From: Phallusia fumigata
Lineage: Eukaryota; Chordata; Ascidiacea; Phlebobranchia; Ascidiidae
Length of the DNA stretch: 21,436 nucleotides
Direction of reading: 5' to 3'
Assembly (NCBI GenBank): GCA_008931825.1
Contig: QXVZ01022438.1
Span: forward strand, 5,834-27,269
This document shows, piece by piece, positions 1 through 10,191 of the stretch (its first letter is position 1; each line of letters starts with the position of its first letter). The notes under the pieces are model-generated. The model worked only from the letters and a program-made list of their open reading frames with translations. It did no database searches and was not told the DNA's origin. The position numbers and the translations under genes were made by a program.

Positions 1-1599
1 CCGGAAAACATATGGGGGATCAAAATCAAGGTAGTGGATCTTTGCTAAATCGCTTTCGGATTAGCTTATATTAGAAAAGGTAAAACATGCTTATAGTGCT
101 TTTTGGCATTTTCAATTTTGTTTACGCATTCGCCTCAGATTGTAGAACGTCCTTTAATTTCTGCGGTCGAACTCCTATGTAACCTCAGCGACACCTTCTA
201 CTTATCCTGACGACTTGTTTTTTTTTACCTTGACGTTTGCTGTACACAACACGATATTCTCAACCTACTCAGGTGATTGAACATCGAGCGGACGTGGCGA
301 GGCTTCACCTCATGTTGGAGGTCGGGGGAATCTACCTGGATACTGACAGTGCGATCCTGCGCAATGTCGACGAACTCCGCAACTACACAATGCTGTTGTC
401 TGAATCCAACTACAACTCGCTAGGTGAAAGCCACTGTTATATACTGTTCGTGACTTGTGATGGTGATGTGTAAAGCTTTTAGCCGGCTGTCAGTCACAAA
501 TATATCTTGTCTTTTTGTTTACAGCGAACGGGATTATCTTCGCCAACAGGAAAGCCTGGTTTCTGCGACGTTGGTATCATGAGTACAAGTATTTCAAGGA
601 CTCAGCGTAGGTCTTCCAGCTTTTACTAGTTTCCGTGCTGACTTATCCGATGTTGAGACAAAATCTTTACTTTTCCCGACCAAATGATATCTACCTTCCG
701 TTAGATGACTCTAACTGACTGCATATGTACCAAAAGGTTGCGGCAACCTTGGCGCAACATTGTTTAGTACGTTTGACCACGGAAACAACACAAAAACCCT
801 TATCGGGATTCGTACTCGGGAGCGTTGCGGGTTCGAACCCGTAAATTTAAAGACAGTCTTAAATTATTTACAACATTTTTACCTTTTCAGATGGGGTCAC
901 AATTCAGTTATTGTCCCATGGGCTTTGTGGAGGCTTTTTTCCGACAAAATTCAAGTTGTGAAGGAGTTGATATGTCGACCAAACTGGGAGGAACTCAAGT
1001 TAATTTACCATGAACTCTACGACTGGCACAAGAACTACATTATGCATCTTTATTCCCGGTAAAAGCAGTTGTTTTGAGTTTCTAGCAGCTGCTAGAGCAG
1101 TGGTTGTTAACTAGTGGGAAATTACAGGGTAGCAGGTTTGTCGTGTGATAACAAATTTTGAGTCTGACATTGCATCGAACACGGAAACAGACGAGCACAT
1201 AAAACAGCGGTGAAGATTTTTCATTTTATTGTGCATTGAAATGTTTTATTTGTTGATTTTCACTAATTAAAAAATAAAAATTAAAGAAACAAGATTAGAA
1301 ATCAGTTTACAAGAACGCTATAGCCTTTTCCCAAATGATCGTAAATAAAATCCGTGCAAAGGTTTTGAGTTGGCACAAAACTGATCAGGACTTCGTAGTC
1401 TCACTCACTATCTTTTAGGTTTTTAAAAAAGATGGACGGGACGGAGGAACACACGCTGAAAGAGCTAGCAATTCTCAACACAACATATGGCCAGATTGCT
1501 CGTCACATACTGTGGGGAGATGAAAAACCACGTGACATTACGGACTGGCTTGTATCTTGCAACCAAACACAGGGCTTGACTGAGTTTGTAGCCACGTAG
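1..1599 (+). CDS. DXD-motif glycosyltransferase, 3' part (5 exons, 5'-truncated by window edge)
   Basis: Exons 1-30 (partial), 273-423, 525-606, 891-1058 and 1419-1599 join in one frame through GT-AG introns of 242, 101, 284 and 360 bp, giving the C-terminal 203 residues. The first exon ends PENIWGIKIK in phase 0. The next encodes VIEHRADVARL and then GGIYLDTD, the DXD motif that binds nucleotide-sugar and metal in Golgi glycosyltransferases of the Gly_transf_sug (GT32/A4GALT-like) type. NGIIFANRKAW and GHNSVIVPWALW follow, which is the usual order in these enzymes. The terminal exon adds about 60 residues with two sequons (NTT, NQT). The 5' exons, including the membrane anchor, lie outside the window; the minus-strand paralogue at 14219-16647 suggests what they look like. 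Donor sugar and acceptor cannot be told from sequence. An open reading frame over the third coding exon (stop 1060-1062) is the unspliced form. Confidence 0.85.
1419..1599 (+). CDS. Terminal coding exon of the plus-strand glycosyltransferase
   Basis: The acceptor TCTTTTAG ends at 1418. The exon's first base G completes an Arg codon begun at 1057-1058, and the frame then runs FLKKMDGTEEHTLKELAIL to a TAG at 1597-1599. The inverted paralogue at 14219-14399 has the same length (181 nt), the same splice phase, an AG acceptor and a frame of the same length. That conservation is the main reason to accept this exon, which is too short to stand out by itself. Confidence 0.8.
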
Positions 1600-1698
1600 A
1601 ATCTGACGTTGACTTTTCACGGCTTTTCACCTTGTAATGCGTACTTGAAATTTTATCGGTACTTTACTTATGATTAGGAGATACACTAACAATTTTGC

Positions 1699-1704
1699 AA
1701 TAAA
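1699..1704 (+). terminator. Poly(A) signal AATAAA
   Basis: Canonical AATAAA about 100 nt after the stop of the plus-strand glycosyltransferase. In the aligned 3'-UTR of the minus-strand paralogue the corresponding bases read approximately ATTAGG, so this signal is not shared. Confidence 0.6.
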
Positions 1705-2228
1705 GTTTTAGATATCACGTTTGTTATACCAACTTTTATTTTATTTGTTATTCGCGAAAGGTGCGTCACGTTAGTATGGTCTCATACTTGCCTGTTGCTG
1801 ACTACAACAGCATTACTGCTTTTGCTTTGTCACTGGCTATTTCGTTTACTCCTGGCAACGTCATTGCGGTAGCAGATTGTTTGCAAAATAACAACTACTG
1901 CTTCTTGGTCTTCGTTCGTTCTTGTTTTCACTTTCATGTCGTATCCGTTAATGCAAACTTGATGCGTTTTTTTTACTTTCTTTTCGTCATAGACATGTAG
2001 TTGTTTTACTGCGCAGTTTTAACACCGGTTAACACAAAACTTTTTTTGCAAGCGTTCAAACTTGATTTGCAAAAGCTAATACCATTTTTTCTTCTTTTTA
2101 TTTGTTTTACTTCCATTTAGAAACAGAACTACAAAGCAATAACAGTTGTGTGCTGATTAATGTTCCATTGTGTAAAACACAGGTTTAGTTTTTGGGCGTG
2201 AAAAAAATTAGAAAAGTAAAACGAACAA

Positions 2229-2416
2229 TGACGTGACAAAATCGTTTCGTTTACGGTTCGTGACGTGTTGTGTTCCAAATGCGGCGCTTTGTGGTGATGA
2301 CGTCATTTTAGTTATGTCGTCAGAATAATTGCATCGTCATAAATACAAAAATGTCAAACAAACTTGTCAGTAACAGACCACCATTTGAAGTGCTTTATGA
2401 CGTCAATATTACGTCA
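2229..2416. promoter_or_regulatory. Cluster of CRE/ATF-like TGACGTCA sites
   Basis: Two perfect palindromic TGACGTCA octamers (2298-2305, 2398-2405) sit with TGACGTGA (2229-2236), TGACGTGT (2261-2268) and TTACGTCA (2409-2416), plus looser TCGTCA matches between them. TGACGTCA is the known CREB/ATF binding site. The cluster lies between the 3' ends of two convergent genes, so it is not an obvious proximal promoter; it could be an enhancer, an unannotated start site or chance in a low-complexity stretch. The remainder of 1705-2750 is AT-rich and shows no gene. Confidence 0.35.
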
Positions 2417-2752
2417 TAAGGATTTAAAAAGATGCACCAAACAAAAAATACACTTCGCTTGCGAAAAAGCTTGATGTGATTTTGACTCATACTAGACACC
2501 ACCAGTAATTGAAGAAAAAAACAAAGTTATTTAAAGTAAGCAGCCGTCAAAATAAAAGAACACAATGGATTTAATAAATGAATGTTTTGCTAATAATTTC
2601 AATGAAAACTTCGCTTCGTTCAAAGAATATAGACATTCATACGATCGTAGTTAATGTTACTCTCCCAGTACGACTAGCTCAAATACAGTGATACGCATAT
2701 TGCCCAACTATCATATATCCATAATAAAAAAAACCTCGCATCTCTTTATGGC

Positions 2753-2758
2753 TTTAAT
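2753..2758 (-). terminator. Possible poly(A) signal ATTAAA
   Basis: The minus strand reads ATTAAA about 36 nt beyond the stop codon of the sulfotransferase. This is the common variant signal at a plausible distance, but in AT-rich DNA it could be chance. Confidence 0.35.
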
Positions 2759-2793
2759 CTCAAACGAACCTCTTTCGAAAAGCAACTTAAATG

Positions 2794-3638
2794 TTAGGGG
2801 TACTGTCGTTTAAACACCATATTACTAAACGCGTTTTCTGGCATTACAAGTTCTCGGCAGAGGGGATTTTCCTCTGCGCTCTTCTTCAAATTATAAACGC
2901 CCACTGACACCCCGGCGGGTTTGTAAAAGTTTTGCTTCATTGCTGGATCTGACAGCTTGGACGAATCGACCGCCTTGCCTCCTTCAATGCAAATGTCGGA
3001 AAGATGTTTGTTGGCCTCCTGCAGTAAATTTAGTTTTTGCCTCATCCGATCAAACCCGTATGCTTCGATTTTCTTCCACAAGGTGGCGTTAAAGTGATCG
3101 AACAAGACCGTGTCGCCTTTGTTCCACGCGCGGGCCTTTTCACGCACTCGCGCCTTGGCTGCTGAATCGATTTTGTCGTGTTTTCTCGAATTTAAGCTTA
3201 AACATGCGACTTCTTCAATTGACCAGCAGAGGGCGTCACTGAGCAGCACCATTGATTCTTCATAATGATCAGCAATCAACATCAAATCGAAGCGCTGCTC
3301 AATTTCTTGGATTGCCTTCGAAGTGAATGCTTCGTCTTCGTTCATGCTGTCGTACCCAAAGTCGTACATCGTCGGATTTTTGGCGAAAAACCAGTAGTTA
3401 CCGCGTGGTGTGGTCTCGAAATATTCCTTGGCGTTGTTCAGCCACTTTTCAGGAGATTCTTCGTGTTTAACGCGCTTGAAAGCCGGCACGAGTTGCCACA
3501 AATAATCGAAGGCGGATTCGAACAACGCTCCTGGCTCCCTCATGATCGAGAAATAGAAGGAATTCCCGGGCATCACCGCTCGTACTTGCTCATGGTTGTA
3601 ACGCATGTGATGGCAGAGGATGTTGAAGTTTTCTTTGC
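2794..3638 (-). CDS. GAL3ST: Gal3ST exon 4: main catalytic part and C-terminus
   Basis: The acceptor AACAG precedes GCAAAGAA at 3638. The frame runs KENFNILCHHMRYN through MREPGALFES, the internal FDLMLIADHYEES and DHFNATLWKKIEAYG blocks typical of Gal3ST enzymes, to TAA at 2796-2794. It is uninterrupted for 281 codons, has a balanced codon composition compared with the AT-rich surroundings, and carries most of the sulfotransferase fold. Confidence 0.95.
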
Positions 3639-6600
3639 CTGTTGATTTAATGCAACAAGATTAACCGTTTATTCCTACTACACAATCGGGTGTACAAGAT
3701 GTCCCTTGCAAGTTTTAAGCTTACGTACAGCATGACTTCTTGTCGAAAATGCGCAATAGGTTCAGTTTTCAATACTTGGATAAAACAAGTTTTCATTGTA
3801 CACGGTATTGGCAAAAGCGACTTACACTCAAGGATGCAGTACGGTACGGTACTTTGTTACGGTAACCAGCCAAAATCATACGTTACAGCGGTACGGTACG
3901 CACAACACAATACGTAACGTACCATACAGCCATTCTTGCACGCACTGTCAACACGAATAGCAACTAGCAAAAACTGTCGGATTTTATTTCGCCTATTTTT
4001 TTCCAAATGTTATGTGTACCTGTTCGTATAAAACCGCGCAAACTTACATTCGTGAGCCCTTGCATATATTTTACTATGTCCGGATTCCTTGTTTAATGTG
4101 CAACATAAGGTTTAATGTTAAGACCACAGACAGGATGTACCTTTGAGGTCGTGTACAGTGGCTGGTTGAAAGGCGGCAGGAAACCCGAAGTTGTGTTTGT
4201 TGTTTGGCATCGCAAACGTCAAATTGTAATGTGTCCCGTACCTCAGGAGAATGTTCTGCGAGGCACAAAGAAGTTAATCAGCGGAACTGTGAAGGTATTG
4301 TTCCACAAGTACGAAATACCAACTCATGTTTACCACGAGCGCGTTCAATTCTAATCTACTGATTGAAGATTTTACTTCTTGCGCTTGATAAGATTTCAGC
4401 ATTACTTCTTGCGCTTTATCCAAATTGANGCTTGATAAGATTTCAACATTACTTCTTGCGCTTTATCCGAATTGACAGAAACACGTTGTTTGGTGGTGGG
4501 GTAATTTTCAATTTAGAAAAGGTTAATTGGAGGCCCTTGTGCTGCCGAGTCTACTGCCGTAATACTTTTCACTTAAAGTAAATACTAGCCCAATAATTGG
4601 TAAAAAAACGGTTGAGAACTATCTGTTGGCTGTCAGCAATAAAACTCACATTCAACAAATGGCGTTAAACCAACCCTCTAATACCGTTGTTACAAAGAGC
4701 TAGCTGTCGCTTCGAGGTTGCCTGTCAAACCATTTTCGCGATCGGCGGCGTGGGACTTCAGTGACAAATCGAAAGCTTTTCCAGTCTTTTCATGGCACCC
4801 TCATATAGTGGAGCCCATGTTAAAAGCAGACCGGTAATAAAAAACGGGTTCTCTATAGCAGCGTTTTGGATATTTTTGGCCTTTTGCTGTTGGGAGGGGT
4901 GCATTTGCCCTCCCTGTCCACTCCTTATCAGACGTTAATTGGGTCTTTCGACTATGATTATTTTGGCTGTAAATGCTTTTAAGTGTTTCACTCTATAACC
5001 ACGTACTGAAGTGGGTAATGGTTAAACCAACACAACATTGAAGGCTTTCGCAAACAATGTGATAAGGTACATGTAGAATACATCTTATGTGCCGTAAGGA
5101 AATAGTTACGAATAAAATAAGGATACCGGTTGATAAATTGACATTTAATTTAATTCAACTGAGGTGAAAAAATTGCTCCCATAATTTAACTCAGAACAAA
5201 GTATGGACTTGAAAATCACAAACCAAAAACATTTCAGAGCTACTTGTGTACTTGTTACCAGTATGCCTGAAAATAAAGCATTATATTTACCTGTACAGCT
5301 GAACTTGCTGTCTTGTGGGTCTTCAGAAACATGATGTTGTTTTTTCGTGTGCAGTTCTGGGATTTTCCCGATCTGGATTCGCTAAAACATGACAAACCCG
5401 AATTTAAAAAATTTGCGGTACCGGATTTTCTTGCCGATGGTTTGTTTTGTAACATCCTAAGCGAGTTAGGTTAATAACGAAAACGCTATTAAGATACCGA
5501 GAAATATGCTGCCAGAAAGCCGGCGGACAGTGATACAGTTTAATGCAAACGTTGCTTTATACACTGGTGATGATGATAACAACAACCCATCAGGGTTTGC
5601 ACAAAAGTTTATTACAATTAGCTATTTGACAGATATGGTCTAATTAGGCAACTTTTCAAACCCATGCCTTATATTCCTTTTTTGCGGTTTAGTAACATTC
5701 TCTTTTTTAAGTCATTTTAATTTGTGACTCAAACTGGGTTGGGACTATTTGGATTTTCTGAAGTTTTTTTATCAAAAAAACAAAGAGACATACAGGATTG
5801 CTTTAAACTACGCAAGCGAGCCCAATCAATCACAACCTTCTTTGCCCTAGTCAAACAGGATATACATTTAAATGCATTCATGAACGAATTATGAATTTAT
5901 ATAGATATTCATCATAACTTGACAGCCATGCAATATTCTGGTGGTAAACGTAACGCTGGTTAATCATTAATTCGTACTATTCTGTCATCAGCTATTATTG
6001 TTTTACTTTTCGAGTTGCGTCTTTTCCCCCAACCTGCTTCAAAAGCGTTTATAGCAGGGTTTCCTAACTAGGATCACGAGAATGATTTAAACGCGGATAC
6101 TGAATCATTGGGCTAATTACATATACACTGCATTATATCCATAACATCCCAACAAAAAATTGTCTGGTATTTAAACATGGGAAAATCTCCTACTTTTCGA
6201 AAATTACAGAAGGTAACCGACAAGGAAACAGGTTAAGAAACATTAGTTTGAGTCTTTTACAGACATAGTCGGTTTTCGTGAACTATTCGTGTAATTTTTC
6301 GAACCACATATCAGGTCAAGTTTGCACATTTGGACTGGCACTAACTTGTATCAGGTGTCCAAACTAATTTATTTTCGGCGCATGTTCATGTTAAATTTCA
6401 TAGGCCCAATTGGTTTTAAAGAGAAAAGACGCCATCAAAATACTTTACAACCCTTCTGACGAGTTTTTCCTTTCAGACATTGTGCCACACAGTGGAGCGG
6501 CATAGTCGAAACGAACAAATAGTTCAATTGGCCCAACAAAGATCTGCGGCTTTGTTTACTTTGACATAGGAAAGGTGTGCCAAAAAGCAAGTATGTTTCC

Positions 6601-8605
6601 TTGGCCAAAACGATTTAGGCGACTTCCTTTAGCCCAATGGAACCTGATGGGCTAAACCAGCGGTTCTCAGCCTTTTCATTCCATGGAGCCATTTAAATGA
6701 TATTTAAGTTCCCCACCGGAATTTTAGTTCAAGAGAGACCAAACTCTTACAATTGATACACTTTTGTATAAATTTCATTTGAAACAAAGTTTTCCCCTAG
6801 AGCAGTGGTTCCCAACTTGGGGGTCGCGACCCCAAAAGGGGTCGCAGGGAGGTTTTCTGGGGGTCGCGACAGATCTGTGATATTTTTAAAACTTTTTACC
6901 ACACATAGGCTACAACTGGCTTAGCCTACATCACCTGCCTACATCATTCTTGTCAGGTACGATAGACAGTAGGCTATGTGACCATACCTAACTGCACAGA
7001 CATTGTCATAGAAACGTTACAGTAATTTTTGTTGTCAACAATGAAATCCTTAGGTTAAGGCGGTGAAGTTGCAAAGCCAGAATACAAATAAATGGTATAC
7101 TGTAAAAAGCAATTTGATTGATCTTGTTGCAACAAAATGGTTGGTCGGGTCGCAAGATATTTTAAATCATTATATACCAGTTAGAAAAGGTTGGGAACCA
7201 CTGCCTTAACGTGAAATTTCTCTCGGTTAAGAACCACTGGGCTTATAATCACCCATTGCTTGAAATAAAATTAAAAACGTTAAATTGAAAAAGAAATGCT
7301 TTAAAACCATTACGCAATCAATGGTTGCCCCACCTACCGGCAAAAATGGGGGGGGGGATAAAAATTAAAAGAAATAACACCTCTATCAAATAACAACTCG
7401 GTTGTGAAGGAGTCATTAAGCGTGTTAATGATTTTGAATTCGAAGCAGACAGACTCGCCTGCAAAAGTAGCGCAGCCTACAGGGCTTTCCACTTACTGTA
7501 CAAATAAACGTTCCTACATGACTGGAAAGACATACACTTAAGCAAGTATTCCAGCTATGGCGATAATCGAAGAAATGCTACTTCGTTTAATGAGCACATG
7601 ATACAAAAGCGCAGTTTAGTTTAATTTTAGGTTTTCACGATTTTGGTAATTCTTGCTATATTTTAGGAAAACTGAATAGCTCCGAGACAGGCATATCTAA
7701 AGTTTTAGCACATTTGAAACTTCATGTTTTACAATAACATGACAATGTGTGTATCCCAACTAAAAGCTCGTTATTTTAACTCACATTTGGATTTCTTGTG
7801 CCTCGGGTGGATTCAAAGCTATTGTTGGTTGCATTTCAAATGAAGGGGCCGCTTTATCCAACGTCGGACAGTTCGTTAAACTAAAAAAAAAGGAGTTTTA
7901 AAATCAGCTGATCCTTGACTATATGGTAGCGAAATGAATATTTTGAAAGAGTTATACTTTGCACACTGGAAAAGATAATTCCGTCGTTTTATTGTTTACA
8001 TAACATTTTAAAAGTTGTGCCCTTAGTCCACCCTGCAAAGCTAAAAACAAAATTACCACAAATCTTGTGCCTCGGACAGATGATATAGGCCATACAAGGA
8101 GCTAGAGTACAGATAAACAGTAAATCTTATTTTTTTTTTGGCCAAAACAAATAGAGGTCGTCGGGCTAAATGCTGCAGAATCTATGGCCTAACAACTTGT
8201 GGAATGATTTCCAACTTGTTTCGAATTAAAGTGTTTGATGCATGTAGGAATTTAGAGGTAATAAGTCAAAACTGAAGGTAAACCAGTTTGCATAGCGTTA
8301 TGCTGTTAAGTTTGAAATAGCGCTTTGCAACAAACACCTTCAAAATACTTTTAGTCATATTAAGGGCGAAATCGCGTTAAAAGGTTTAAGTTAGACTAGG
8401 TCTTAATTGAGGGACTCCAAAACTGTAATTTGACTCTGTATTGGTGACAAGCACAAATCACATAAGTTGTCCAAACTTACCTTTGCCTTTGCAGCTCCTT
8501 TCTAAGGTTGAATGTGTAGTTTGTGAGGCAAATAAGGCAGAAGATCAGCACAGGAACTGCCCAAAATTTGTATCTTCGTATTGAAAGGCAGCAGTCGATA
8601 CGCAT
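2794..8605 (-). CDS. GAL3ST: Galactose-3-O-sulfotransferase (Gal3ST family), complete four-exon gene
   Basis: Exons 8481-8605, 5291-5381, 4141-4255 and 2794-3638 join with phases 2, 0 and 1 and total 1176 nt, giving 391 residues (human GAL3ST1 has about 423). The family transfers sulfate from PAPS to the 3-hydroxyl of galactose on glycolipids or glycans in the Golgi. Seen here: a short basic cytoplasmic tail; a signal anchor at about residues 14-32 (WAVPVLIFCLICLTNYTF); the 5'-phosphosulfate loop MFLKTHKTASSAVQ at 59-72; NILLRYG at 73-79; FNILCHHMRYN at 115-125; the 3'-phosphate-binding region FYFSIMREP at 138-146 followed by LFES; and RFDLMLIADHYEES near 226-239 with LCW after it. Sequons occur near N29, N51, N83 and N294. 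All junctions are GT-AG. The first intron is 3.1 kb and contains a nested transposon. Which family member it matches cannot be settled by eye. Confidence 0.93.
3838..3926. repeat. GGTAC/TACG-rich short-motif repeat in Gal3ST intron 3
   Basis: The sequence repeats ACGGTACGGTAC at 3841 and GCGGTACGGTACG near 3889, with TACGTTAC and GTAACGTAC as inverted variants. It sits inside the intron between Gal3ST exons 3 and 4. It could be a microsatellite-derived patch or the end of a small inverted-repeat element; no clear target duplication was seen. Confidence 0.5.
4141..4255 (-). CDS. GAL3ST: Gal3ST exon 3
   Basis: The acceptor CTCGCAG precedes AACATT at 4255 and the donor AAAG|GTACAT ends the exon at 4141. 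The 38 codons start NILLRYGTHYNLTFAMP and end TVHDLK, matching the family segment between the PAPS loop and the FNILCxHMR motif. The final G joins GC of exon 4 to give Gly. The overlapping plus-strand open frame here is only its antisense shadow. Confidence 0.88.
4383..4475. repeat. 46-bp direct duplication around a single N
   Basis: Bases 4383-4428 (GCTTGATAAGATTTCA through CAAATTGA) are repeated at 4430-4475 with about two substitutions, with the N at 4429 exactly between them. A partial third copy of TTACTTCTTGCGCTT precedes at about 4371. It lies in Gal3ST intron 2 (4256-5290), in which nothing else was recognised. An unmerged contig overlap is the simplest reading. Confidence 0.8.
5291..5381 (-). 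CDS. GAL3ST: Gal3ST exon 2: 5'-PAPS-binding loop
   Basis: Acceptor TTTTAG at the 5382 side, donor CAG|GTAAAT at the 5291 side. It encodes ESRSGKSQNCTRKNN followed by IMFLKTHKTASSAVQ, the PAPS 5'-phosphosulfate motif of the Gal3ST family. A second AG three codons before NCTRKN would give a 66-nt exon, but that one would not match the phase of exon 1. Confidence 0.88.
6658..7239. mobile_element. Outer non-autonomous hAT-like element in Gal3ST intron 1
   Basis: Left end CAGCGGTTCTCAGCC at 6658, right end GGTTAAGAACCACTG ending at 7239; these are imperfect inverted repeats of the CAGNGGTTCTCAA type common to animal hAT elements. Flanking octamers GGCTAAAC and GGCTTATA match at 5 of 8 positions, consistent with a decayed 8-bp target duplication. 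There is no transposase frame. A second element is inserted within it. The rest of this 3.1 kb intron shows nothing else I can name. Confidence 0.6.
6803..7203. mobile_element. Inner hAT-like MITE nested in the outer element
   Basis: The ends CAGTGGTTCCCAAC (6803) and GTTGGGAACCACTG (to 7203) are a perfect 14-bp inverted pair. The left interior is the G-rich GGGGTCGCGACCCC palindrome, repeated nearby, a hallmark of some hAT MITEs. Flanking octamers CCCTAGAG and CCTTAACG match at 5 of 8. At about 400 bp with no coding frame it is non-autonomous. Confidence 0.75.
8481..8605 (-). CDS. GAL3ST: Gal3ST exon 1: cytoplasmic tail and signal anchor
   Basis: The ATG is at 8605-8603. The exon encodes 41 residues plus two bases, MRIDCCLSIRRYKF followed by a hydrophobic run, and ends at a strong donor AAAG|GTAAGT. 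The leftover AG plus the first C of the exon at 5381 makes a Ser codon, so it links in phase to the PAPS-loop exon. Type II topology with basic residues before the anchor is what the family requires. The 3.1 kb gap leaves room for an extra small exon, although none is needed for phase. Confidence 0.8.
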
Positions 8606-8738
8606 TTTGAGGTAAAAGCAAAAAACTTTCAAAAAAAACTGTAGACAATTTAAAGTTTTTTATAACCTTGAAAATAGAGAAAAATTAAGTTCAGTCACTG
8701 AAAACTGCAACGACAAACTGCTTTGACCATCTACACGT

Positions 8739-8746
8739 CTTTATAG
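8739..8746 (-). promoter_or_regulatory. TATA-like box upstream of Gal3ST exon 1
   Basis: The minus strand reads CTATAAAG about 135 nt before the sulfotransferase ATG, allowing a start about 30 nt downstream and a leader of roughly 100 nt. A second TTATAA lies just upstream. Position and sequence fit a TATA promoter; no supporting initiator was identified. Confidence 0.4.
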
Positions 8747-8959
8747 CTGTTATAAAGCCTCAATTTACTTTTAAAACTTGTTAAAACCCTTATTGCACAA
8801 ACAACTTGATAAAAACTGAACAGTATCCTTAAAAAAGTTTCAAACGCACAAATATATTGCGAAACCTGCTCAAACTGTCCCAAATTCTAACAACTTTACT
8901 ACAAAACTCGTTTCAAGTCAGCCCCAGTTTGAATTTGGGGACCAAAAGTCTCAATGTTT

Positions 8960-9076
8960 TCATAAGCATTGGTAAAATCTATTCAGATCGTCCAGGTTTG
9001 CTCTGTTTATCCACTGCTGTCGCTTGACTGAACGTCGTTTGAGCTCAAACAGCCCAAGCAGATACGGAGACGCCAT
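8960..9076 (-). CDS. Small unassigned ORF, possible first exon
   Basis: A 38-codon frame begins MASPYLLGLFELKRRSV with a reasonable start context (CAGTATGG) and closes at TGA 8962-8960. It is less AT-rich than its surroundings and reads like a basic protein start, but no good splice donor or family match was found. It lies about 355 bp upstream of the Gal3ST start on the same strand. The rest of 8606-10190 has no recognisable gene; the open frames there are AT-rich and featureless. Confidence 0.2.
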   Translation of the reverse strand: MASPYLLGLFELKRRSVKRQQWINRANLDDLNRFYQCL

Positions 9077-10191
9077 ACTGTTTGTCTACGAAGCGCACTG
9101 TACACTCTGTCGCCATGTTTCTACATTGTCATAAAGCTGAATTAACCTGTTAATTTTTTCCAACACCTTTGGCTGGGAGCTTGTTCGGTATGTTTGTACA
9201 GCGCTTGATGCTGTTTACAGTCAATTATGCAGTCACACCTAATTATCCTGCGCGAAGCAACGTCTTTCTTATTAAACTAAAAATGATTCAGTTTTATGTC
9301 GTTTACTATCAAACATCAGAGAAAAACATCAGAGCCAGGCTCAGGCGTCCGAACATCATCTATCAACATGTTCCGGCTTTTTGCGATGCTTATCACCAAC
9401 TGCAATGCGAATAATTTCCTAACGTAGCTTGGTACATCCCTCTTTGCGATAGCCAACTGTTCGCTTTTTTCTTCTCTTCTCAGTGTTCTTTTAAAACTAT
9501 GAACGACTGAACAAAAAAGAAATGGTTTTCAGGAGTCACACCCCAGAGGCTAAACAACTTGGTTGTTTTTAAAACTGTGGCCTTATTGAATTGCCGTCGC
9601 AAAAAAACTGTCCAACCGTTTCCAAGGCGGGGCTATTTGCTACAGAAGGCATAAAGCTCTGTATGTCGAATGCAGTATGTACACTTAAGGTAGCTACGTC
9701 ACAACTAACACAGATAATCTGTACATGTCAAATAAAAAAACATCTGAATCGGTATCTACTGCACTGCATTACCCACTACAAAGCCACCTATGCACAAAAT
9801 TAAAATATAACGCTTCTGTGAGTCACCTATAGTTTCCGCAACACTACATAGGCCGTAATTAGTGAGGTCCAGTGTCTAGCAGCAATATTTGTTAAACTAA
9901 CTCTATACAGCGCGTGTTTTTATTTGTCACATAATTTAGCAGCAGCGCGAACCTAAATTTATGCCAACTTCTATCAGTGCAAAATTTCGTATCCCGGCAG
10001 TGGGGGTTTTTACACAAAAGCCAAGGCTCTATTAAATTTTGGACACTTATAATGGTTACCACAATTCCTGACTTGATCTGTGTCAGAAGTCAGTGTTCCC
10101 CAAAACCTTTCAAAGTCCCTAACATCCAGCCACTACTGTTTCTTAAGTATTTTAATTATAAAATGTCTTGTTAAAAAAGTCGGGCTAATTT

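Noticed and set aside
825..850. GGGTTCGAACCC, resembling a tRNA T-loop or Pol III B box
   Set aside because: The T-stem does not pair beyond two or three bases, no A box or acceptor stem was found at the right distance, and it lies in an intron. At most a fragment of a tRNA-derived repeat.
760..1062. 100-codon plus-strand open frame as a separate gene
   Set aside because: Only its 891-1058 part is coding, as an exon of the glycosyltransferase; the upstream half is intron.
1082..1130. Palindrome CTAGCAGCTGCTAG followed by CAGTGGTTGTTAAC, like a hAT terminus
   Set aside because: No matching right end or target duplication was found within a reasonable distance; may be a solitary fragment.
3265..3645. 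126-codon plus-strand frame
   Set aside because: Antisense shadow of the Gal3ST last exon; no family features of its own.
4115..4354. 79-codon plus-strand frame
   Set aside because: Antisense of Gal3ST exon 3, which has matching splice sites and family motifs on the minus strand.
7348..7357. Run of ten G bases
   Set aside because: A single homopolymer; not enough for a G-quadruplex or other structured element.
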